A model generated the notes under the pieces. That model saw only the letters and a program-made list of their open reading frames with translations. It did not search any database and was not told the origin of the DNA. From the NCBI GenBank assembly GCA_016490735.1, contig JAEMWC010001003.1, forward strand, positions 78,501-142,500: 64,000 bases of DNA, given 5' to 3'. The DNA comes from Pachyseris speciosa. Its lineage: Eukaryota > Cnidaria > Anthozoa > Scleractinia > Pachyseridae. The translations under genes and the position numbers were made by a program. Each line of letters begins with the position of its first letter. Position 1 is the stretch's first letter. Below are positions 50,177-60,965 of the stretch, one piece after another.

Positions 50177-53100
50177 CTACAACAAAACACAAAGTGGAAG
50201 ATGCTTGTTAGAGTGAGAATTCTCCGGGAAAGCTCAAACTCAAACAATAACATGTAAACAGTTTGTTCATTAAAAATTAAATCCAATATCACAAAAGGAT
50301 AACTTGATCCTTCTGTAACAAGCAATGTTATCATTTTCCTATCAATTCCCAATCTAGAATTCCTAACACCCAGCCTAGTTGGGACAGACGTGAGGTATGT
50401 ATCAACCTTCTTTTTTCTACAATGGTGTCAATAAAAATTCCTTCATGAAGTTCAGTTTATTAACAAATAAAACCAAGCAGGCTAGTTATAGTAATGAAGT
50501 GCGAGAAATGGGAGATCATGAAAAGGCTGGATCGATAACAACCTAGTAGGAACAGTGATAAAATTTAGAAACTTTAGAAACTAATACGCAACTTGAGCCA
50601 CCTCTTATCGCAATCTCCCTCTAACTCAACTTGCCCCTAACTCGAGCTCAAATAACTTTTTCCTTGTGAAAAAATAATAACAAGGAATACCAGGTCATGA
50701 AGTTCTCAGGAAGAGAGAGGTAGCCTGCTATACAGAAAAAAAAATAGTATACTTTGGGAAGTTTTAAGGTCTGACGACTAGAAGCGATGAGAGGTTTCAT
50801 TTACAGGCTACTGATGAGTAGGCGTTGCAATGTTACCATTTACAGTATGGATCCGACATGCCATCAGCGTCCATTCCTGGTAGATTCCTGGCTTCCAGAA
50901 GATGAACATGTAATTCACCCTTATGTTTCCCTTTTTTGTTCTTTACTTTGTCAGCTGTGACATACTTCAAAGCCAGAACTAATTCACATGGAATTGACGG
51001 CAATCCATCTGTTACATCACCCTGCTAAACAAGAACGGCAAAAAACCTTGAATATATATTTATTCGTATTCATTTCCTTAAGCTGTCCACCGGACCGTCC
51101 GTCTTTTGGTCTATGCTATTCCTATTCGTCCTTTCCTCCGTCTGTCCCACCAGCCAGCCGAACAACTAACAAATCAACCAACCAACCAATCAACCAACAA
51201 CCAGCGATTCACTTACTCGAGCATTTCTCAGTCACAGATCCATTTTTCCTTCTGTCCGTCTGTCAAGTCACCCGTTCGCCCATCCGTCCTTCATTTACTC
51301 ATTTATTCACCTTTTTATTTCCTCGATTAATAACATCTTAACTATAGTGCGATATATGTTCTACGTTAACGTTGAAGAAAACTTACCTTGAGAATATGAA
51401 TATACGAAAATCATATATTTGAACTGGCGATTAATCCGCAGTTCAAATATTTGATTTTCATATATTCATTCTCACATATTCATCAATCACGGGTATATTA
51501 CGAACCAACAAAACGACCAGCTCCCAGATGGCTTGTTAGCTCAGTTGGTAGAGCACTGCACCGGTATCGCAGAGGTCGTGGGTTCGATTCCCGTACAAGC
51601 TTGAATTTTTTCAGGCTTTATTTTCACTACTGCTAAAGTAGTGTTCATAACTGCGATGATCAGTCACATCTTCACAACTTACCTTATCCGTCAAAGTAAA
51701 CCATTTAGCTATCGTTTGTTGGAGTGACTTTCCATGCGCTTCAACAAATTCGCTCATTGGGATTCTAACCTCCCCGAGAAAGAAGTTCCGTCCAATCATT
51801 TTGTGCCAAACACTCATTTGTAAAGTTCGCGTCAGCAACTCGTCGTATCCTATGAAATACTAAAAAAGAGGGGACAAGTTTGAATAAAACAGGTGACAGC
51901 TGACCAAATCCTAAAGGAGATGTGATGATGATGATGGTGATGGTGATGGTGATGGTGATGGTGATTGTGATGGTGATGATGATGATGAGGAGGAGGAGGA
52001 GGAGGAGGAGGACGACGACGACGACGGCGGCGGCGGCGGCGACGATGTGCTGGTGATGGTGATGGTGATGGTAGTAGTAATGGTGTTTCTTATCATTGTA
52101 GTGTATACTCAAGTAGATAAAATTAATGAATGCACAGATGTAATTCTGATGTTATATGCTGTTCCGGTTGTACGCAAGTTGAAGCTGTAGCGCGCGTCCA
52201 AGAACAAACGATCTTTGGCTCATACTGATCGGTTTTAATGCTGATTTTATGATATCGTCAGTTGAGGTTTAAAGGCACTACACAAGAACGTTGAAATAAA
52301 CATCACTTTACTGTGCACTGTACCTCCAAAATCTCATCATATTTGGGGTTCAAGGTGTCTTTCTTCGTCTTTGTTTTGCGCTTGCTTCGTTTGTCTGGCA
52401 GAAGATGGGTCTTGATGTAACTGAATATAAATAAAAGAAACATCAACATGGAGGAGAGAGACTAATTCTGATTACCCTTATTGCCTTCCTTCCCCCGTGC
52501 TTAATCTGATTTGCTGTTTAACCTGACAAACTAAAGGTGTTCAACCTGTACTGAGCGCTTAACGAAATATTCACCAGGAGCTGACCTCCAAACAAGAGTA
52601 TTTCTTCACGTTTCACGTAGTCAAGATGCCACGCTTTTCTATTTTACCATGAGTAAATAATACCTCGATCAATAATACCCTTAACCCTTTTTCATACCGA
52701 GTGGGTACTATTTATTTCAACACATTTTGGGCAATAAATAGTCTGGGACTCTTAACAGTCTGGGACTCTTAAAAATGTGTAATTTTTGGTGTTTTTCCGT
52801 GATCAAAAGACTAGCAGTTTGGGCTTTGCTGCCAAACGAACGGCGATATGCAGCGGAATTCTGTTAGTGTAGTTGGATTTTTGGCTGTTATAATTGCAAA
52901 ACACGCCAGCTGGTGCTATTCACACATTATTATGACGTCGCTGACAAAATGTAAACGAGAAATCGTAAAAGGGAAAGCGGTATTTATTGTCACATATGTG
53001 TGACGTTGGTAAGAAAAGGATTAATAATACATTTGATAGCCACTGCATAAGCCGACTATAAATTAAAAGAAAAAACTACTTACGGATCTGAAGAGCCTCT

Positions 53101-56100
53101 CTTAGGGTCAGCGGACGCTAAATTATTAGCGCTGTGAACGTGCACTTCAAACTTGTTGGACCGCATTTCATATCGCAGGCTCACGTACAGTTCCCCAGTG
53201 ACCGGAATGCTGCTGTAGTGGTCCTCAGCATTGTCACCCAACAAACTCTCATGGCTTCCCTGGAGGCAAACACAAACACCTTTACATTAAAAGCCTTGGA
53301 ACGCCAACTTTTGATGAAGTCCCTATGTTTAAATGGATAGGGTCCTCAACAGCCTGGCTAACATTCCGAAATCATTAAATCAGCATTAGCTAGCACCACA
53401 AACGCGAATTAAGTTTGCTAGTCTTTTGTTTATGAGTAACTGGGAAACCTTCAGATAATATTAAAAGCCTACCCGCTTCGTAAGAGAAACGGCATTTGGA
53501 CTGACTTGTCCTATGACGTGGAGTAATTTGGAAATTCTCTGAAGCGTTCCATACGGGAAAATGGTTTTCCAGGAGGTTCAAAACATCTTTGAAACGGGAC
53601 GCTGGTTACGAGTTCTCCCAGATCTACCAGTACGTTTTGTCACTCCATCATTTGATAAAGATTCCGTGATGGAATCGAAAGCTTGTGCTTTCTAAATGTT
53701 TTTTATCCTGATCTTGAAATTTCGGTTACGTTCAGTTAATTTCACCTCAACGTCCAAATGATTTGCAAGCGCGCAATTCATCGAACAAACCAAATCTCAT
53801 CTGGAGTGTTAAATACCATTTCATATCACCTTTTATACCATGCCATAGAAAATACAGCCAATCACAATGCAGGAATACCGTTGTATATTCGTCAGTATTC
53901 CACCGAACCTTCCCATCGATCAACGCAATTCAACGGTATCACACCCAACCTTCCCATCGTGCGTTGAGATTCCCGCTCATGCTGGCCTTGCTGGCCACTG
54001 TATTTTCTATGGCATGGTATAAAATAGTTATGCAACCCTTTCTCGTGGTATACCGTGGAAAATCCCACTCGTCACTTGTATTTTCTTGGTATACACACTC
54101 GCCTAAAGGCTCGTGTCTATACCAAGAAAATACAAGTGACTCGTGGGATATTCCACGGTATACCACTCGAAAGCGTCGCATAACTAGTATGTATTCATAT
54201 CACCTTGTATTCCCTTCACATGCAGAACAGGGTGTCAAGTGAATTTGTGATATTTTTAATTTCAAAGCAAGCTGCAACATATATTCTTGATTTTCACTGT
54301 AACATTGCAATTAAAACAAACAAAAAATGGCCCTCGCTTCTGCTCCCCCCTACCTTCCTCATTGGGAGATAGGAACCTGGAGCTCTCTGCAGAGCTCCCA
54401 CCCTCAGCGGTCCGCCCGCGTGGGGGCCGTTGATTTGCCATACCTGTCATAAGGCATATATAAACAAGCCGCAGGCTTGTTTCCTCTCCATGTGGGAGGC
54501 TTTTCGCATGTTGAACGAGGCATAGCCTCGTTTTGGTGTATTGTCATTTTCTGTCGTACGCACCCTCAGACAAGTCAGCTTCAACTCCAGTTGTACTGGT
54601 AGATTTCTAGAATTCTTTAACTCCAGGGATGAAATAGGGAGAATATCATTCCGTAGTCGTTTTAAGGGGGATTTCAGTTCACTGAATGCTACGTTTTTGT
54701 CACTTTTTGACCATTTAAGCTTATTATTTTTTCGAGATTTCATCCAAGAAAGCCATCACAGTTTTGTTGTGCATAACTCCATGAATATCTCAGAATTTTG
54801 GGGTGATGTTTGCAGTGTTTATGAAGAAAAATAAAGGGGGAAGGGTGATTTGAGGGGAAGGTGAGAAAAATTAAGATTTTAAGGTAATTAAAAATGGAGT
54901 CAACAAATTTTTTGAAACGGATTTTACTGTAAAAGTTAACGTTAAAAAGCAACGACGTTTCGACCGTTGCGTCACACAGACCACACTTATAACAATAAAC
55001 AACGTTTTGTTGATTAACAATTGGAGGTTTGTGTTCTTTCGGTTGGAATTGTCCTTTGATATTCTGACTTGTGTAAACGGGCTGGACAACGGCATCAATC
55101 TTTCGGCTGAGATCACCGAGTTGGTTTCTTACCGCATTTGCTGATTTTTCAGGGGCACCCAACGAGCCAAATCAAGCAAAAGCTGTAGAAAGGCATTTTT
55201 AAGTACCTTATGGTGTTTGAAGTCTGTTTAAAGTGATGTTTTCATAAGCTAGGAGAAGTTCATCTGTTCGGATTCCCTAGCTGAAATTTTAATTGACCGA
55301 AAATGTTAGGGAACGAATGAAATGAAACAAGAATTGATTTGATGATGAAATTAAAAAAGGGAAAATAAGGCATACACAAACACTCAGACACTCCACTACA
55401 ACGCGGGTGCACGTCAGGTTGAGGGCGGACTGTTTAGTGTTCGTCCAATAATTTTTAACTTCCATTTTTAACTATAAAAGTTGACGTTAAAAAGCAACGA
55501 CGTTTCGACCGATCAACGGTCATTTTCAATTTGAAGGATAAAATTTGTTTAACATGCGCTTATATATAATAATCAATTGTAAAAATGCTAATGAGGTAAT
55601 GACTAAAACTCTAAAATATTTACATAGAAACAATACGAGAAAATCGCGGCAATAATGGTAAGAACGCTAAGGCGAAAGAGACAATATTAAAAGTGAATTA
55701 ATTAGGTAAATACTTTTGCGCGGATCGAATCACTCTGTTTGTTCAGTTTTGGTTCAAGTTCACGAATAAAAAGCAATTCAAAAATCAAACAGTCTAATCT
55801 ACTCTGACACTTCTTTAAAATCTTGAAATTTCTTTCGATGGTCTCCGGATCCTTTCCATGCTTGTCTTTTACGTGGTTGCCGATTGTTGATCGCTTATGT
55901 TCCTCCACACGTTGATGTAGGTGTCGACTCGTGAAGCCGACATAGTCTGCATCACACAGACCACACTTATAATAATAAACAACGTTTTGTTGATTAACAA
56001 TTGGAGGTTTGTGTTCTTTCGGTTTGAATTGTCCTTTGATATTCTGACTTGTGTAAACGGGCTGGACAACGGCATCAATCTTTCGGCTGAGATCACCGGG

Positions 56101-59100
56101 TTGGTTTCTTACCGCATTTGCTGATTTTTGGTCTAGGCTCGCACACCTTTATGGTTTACCAATTCGAAGGAAATTTGTATGAGCAAGTGGATGGGGTTGC
56201 CATGGGCTCTCCACTCGGACCACTAATGGCCAATGCGTTTATGTACCATACTGAAGAGAAATATGGAAAACCAAAACAGGATGCCTGCTTTCGATAAGCG
56301 CTATGTCGATGACATCCTCAGCAAAATGCCCGATTTTTCATCTGCCTCCGAATTCTTGTCAACATTGAATGAATCCCATCCCTCACTCAGTTTCGCAATG
56401 GAACTCAAAAACAATGGCAAACTTCCCTTTCTTGGAATGATGATCATCAGAAATGGTCCCCGACTAGACACGAAGGTCTATGTGAAACCAACTGATACTC
56501 ATCCGGGACTTTTACTGCATTACCAAAGCCATGTTGACGTAAAGTATAAACATTCTTTGCTGAAGACAATGTTAAACCGTGCGTTTAAACTTTTCTCGAA
56601 TTGGCAGTTTTTCCATCAAGAATGTGAACGTTTAAAAACTGGTTTGCTCGCCTGCATTATCCTGGAACTCTCGAAGAGAATACCATCAGACATTTTATTG
56701 AAATGAAAGTCACCAAGGATGTATGTACTAAACAACAAGTATCCGATGAACATGATGCTCCTATCAGAATTGTCTTACCGTTCAAAGACCAAAAATCAGC
56801 AAATGCGGGAAGAAACCAACTCGGTGATCTCAGCCTAAAGATTGATGCCGTTGTCCAGCCCGTTTACACAAGTCAGAATATCAAAGGACAATTCAAACCG
56901 AAAGAACACAAACCTCCAATTGTTAATCAACAAAACGTTGTTTATTATTATAAGTGATGCAGACTGTCGGCTTCACGAGTCGACACCTGCATCAACGTGT
57001 GGAGGAACATAAGCGATCAACAATCGGCAAACACGTAAAGGACGAGCATGGAAAGGATCCGGAGACCATCGAAAGAAATTTCAAGATTTTAAAGAAGTGT
57101 CAGAGTAGATTAGACTGTTTGATTTTTGAAATGCTTTTTATTCGTGAACTTGAACCAAAACTGAACAAACAAAGTGATTCGATCCGTGCAAAAGTATTTA
57201 CCTAATTAATTCACTTTCAATATTGTCTCTTTCGCCTTAGCGTTCTTACCATAATTGCCGCGATTTTCTCGTATTGTTTCTATGTAAATATTTTAGAGTT
57301 TTAGTCATTACCTCATTAGCATTTTTACAATTGATTATTATATATAAGCGCATGTTAAACAAATTTTATCCTTCAACTTGAAAATGACCGTTGATCGGTC
57401 GAAACGTCGTTGCTTTTTTACGTTAACTTTTATAATTAAAAATGGAGGTTAAAATTTATTGGACGAACACTAAACAGTCCGCCCTCAACTTGGCGTGTAC
57501 CCGCGTTGTAGTGGAGTGGCTGAGTGTTTGTGTGTGCCTTATTTTCCCTTTTTTAATTTCATCATCAAATCACTTCTTGTTTCATTAACATTCAGGTATA
57601 ACGCCCGCTTAATCCTCGAACTTGAACTTGTTCCCACATGCAGATAGTATTTACCTTGGATGGCTCGCCTTTAGTCACTTGGAGAGTTTCGCTGTTGTTT
57701 GGAGATTCTTCAATATTGGCCTGCAAAGTGAAACTGCATGTGAAACAGAAGGAAAACATGACCTCTTAATGAGGTAATAGGGAGTTTTAAGCAAATCGCT
57801 ACGGAGGCCTCCACTACGGCGGCCGGAAGTAAAAAGCCCAGAAATGACGCAGTGCGCATGCTTGGAAATGACCTTTCGCCGTAGCGCCAAGTCCTACAAA
57901 GTGAAGAGCTGTCTTCTGACGTAGTCGCTACTACGCGAGTATAAAGGTCGACTCTTCCTCTATTTTTTACAATCACTGTTTTAAAAGCTATCATAGATCG
58001 TTTTTCACAATATCAAGAAAGTATTTGAGGCTTTTGGTTTTCCAGTAAATACGTTTTCCCTGCGTTTTTCTATCCTCAAGCCAAGTGTGCCATGGCCGCG
58101 GAAAAACCGCCCGCAAAAAAACAGGCTCGACAAGTCACGACTGTTAGCAATAAAGCTAAATGTCACTGAAGGTTATTTAAACAAGAATAAAATATGTAAA
58201 AAGTTGAATTTGTTGATTTGTTGTTAAATACGTTACATAACTAAAAAAAATCACTTGCAACGAACTCCGATCTTCATTTGTTATCTGTTTTTAGTTTTCT
58301 ATTTTGTGTAGAAATCGCCCTCCGATGATGTTTCCTATCAATATTCTTAAGTAAAGAAATTCTTGCGCAAAGTCTCTCTCAAAAGAAGGAAATTTATTTC
58401 TATTTTTAGACCTTGTGGTTCGTTCTAGTTTAATAATCTCGTTCCAGTTAATCTACGGTGACGTGCTCTCCCAAGGACCCCGCGTCCACGACCGCCGTAG
58501 TAGAGGTCGCCTTAGCGATAGCTTAAAGTCCCTAATGACAAACGACGACGGCAAGCTCGAACTTACTTTCAATGTCGCTGCAAACACTGAGAGCAAGCAG
58601 TCTCTGTTCCTTCTCAAACTCATTAATAATTCATTACGGCAACTACCAATCACCGGATGTATACCACATCACGTGCATGTGTTTGGATACACATGAAAAA
58701 CTGTATACCATCCTCCATTGAGAGTGGTATATACAATTAAATTATGGAAATTGCACTTCTATATACCATTAGCTATACAATGCTAGTTCACTGTTTCTCT
58801 TACAAAAAGTATTACATCATGATTTGAAAACTTTGCGAACTAGTAATTAAGAGATACGGCATCCATTTACGATATTTCACAAATTACAGGATTCACTTTG
58901 TACAAGTCATAATATCTGTTAAGACCGCCAAAATATGATCTAAAATCGGTACTTTTGTCTCCCTCTCCAGCTGCCATTGTCTAAAAATGTTCAAAGCCAA
59001 TCCGTTTTGTACTTTGTTGAAGCGGGAACGGCCTCATAAGCTGTAAAGTGGTTCTCAGAGAAAGTTTCACTCGGACGAAAACGGCACGCTCCGTCCTTGA

Positions 59101-60929
59101 TCTCCGCTATCATGTGCCAGCTACAATGAATGACTGCTCACGCTAAACAAGTAACTCCCACAAAATGTAGGCAGGGAACGAGTTGTGAAAAATGCGAAAG
59201 AATGTATTCGATTTTGCTCCTTAAAACAATCGGTGCTAATTATACAGACAATATATTTGCTATATTTCATTGTATTTTTATGCGCGAATGAGAAGCCATA
59301 TCCAAAACTCGTGCTTCGTGTTTCACACCTCGAAACAATTCTTGGTTTTCAGTCACGCAAGTAAAAAAATAAAATCATCAACCATTCGATAGATTAAGTC
59401 AAGAAATTGACATATTGTAGAATAGTAATAAATAAACAACATGCTAAAGTCTCAGGGCTGTGCGGTATCCCGTACTCGAGTTATTCGGCAAAATGTACCA
59501 CTCAAAATTATAGAGTTTAGTATGGACACGCCATGTTAGTGTCCCTCTGAGGGGCACAAATATGGCGGCCGGAAACGAGTGAAAACATCTCGAATTTATT
59601 TTTGCTTTCTCAAAGGCTTTCTTCTCGTTTTTGAGCTTGCAAACATTCACATAGACGCTTCTCTTATCATGTTGGCTTTTCAGACCTTAAAAAATACGCG
59701 GGGAATCGATGTTTTCATGTACGTGACATGCTTGTGAGCAGACATGTTTATGTCACACACTGTAATAAAATCTAAAATTCAAATTGCTCTATTTTCAAAA
59801 CAAAGCAAGCTACCGAGCTGAAAACATGCAAGCAGATACATTTCTAAAACGTCTTTTACGTGATGAAGCTAAAACTGCAAAAGTTTGTTTAATTTTGAAT
59901 TTTAGTTTTTTATGATGTCATGTGAAAACCAAGAATAAAAGCACTCCGCTTTCGGCGTCGTGCTTTCATCTGTTTCTCGGTGTCTGGAACTCCTGATGAA
60001 ACACTCCCACTCGTTTTGGATATATTACATCATAACCAGTGGCCGATCTATCCAATAGCATGGGGTAGACGTGGGCGATACTTTTTGGTTTGTAAATTGG
60101 AGTATCTTCCTATTAGTATATACCACACAAGGGAATAGTGCTTTTTGCGCGCTCTGATTGGTTAACTCGGAGGTGATTAGCAAAGTACTATTCTCCTCCG
60201 AGAAGCCGGCGCGCGAGATTTTAACATTTCCGACCGCTTGACGGTATATTGTCACACATAAAGTAATATTTTTGGTCCGCTAGTTATTCAGCTTGTGTGG
60301 TATGTGCTAAAACAATTATTTACCGCAGTGTCGGTGAAAGTGGTGGCTATTTATCTCCACTTCGGTGAATAATTGTTAATTATTGTGCAAAAGCTCTTCC
60401 CATACACAGAATGACCGTTGCGAAATGTAAGATTTAGTTGATTTTTATTGACGTGCTATTAAATAAATACAGGATTACCTGACCCGCAGGTAGCATAGCT
60501 AATATAGGCGGACCAGTAAATAAGGAAAGATGATGAAAGAATGCTGAAAAGAATATGTTGATAAGAAAACAAAGTTGAGATTAAAACGAGAACAACGTTG
60601 AGAAAAGAAAAAAAGAGAGAGTAAAAAATCCGAATAAAGAACCGATTATTAGAGCAAAAAACGAAGACCAAAGGACGCGCTACCATCTTATTGCATTTCC
60701 ATCCACAGGCATCAAGACATTACGCTATAGTTAAGAATCATGTTTGTTTACCCTGCACATAATTTCTTAGAGACCGTAATACGAGTCATCAGACTCGTAG
60801 ATTACGCGATAGATTACTCGTAGATTACGCGGGTAGAGTAAGTTGTAGTGATTTTTTTTTCACAGGGGTGGGGGGGGGGGGTCTCAATCCATTTTCGTCC
60901 TTTTCATTCGTATTAACTAATTAACTAAC

Positions 60930-60965
<36 letters not shown>

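Noticed and set aside
51530..51602. Functional tRNA-Thr gene
   Set aside because: C33, a stem mismatch and an extra repeat body shared with another locus indicate a tRNA-derived SINE.
51765..52112. His-, Ser-, Ile/Thr-rich frames
   Set aside because: Translation of the trinucleotide array in an intron; only the 51683-51859 part is a real exon.
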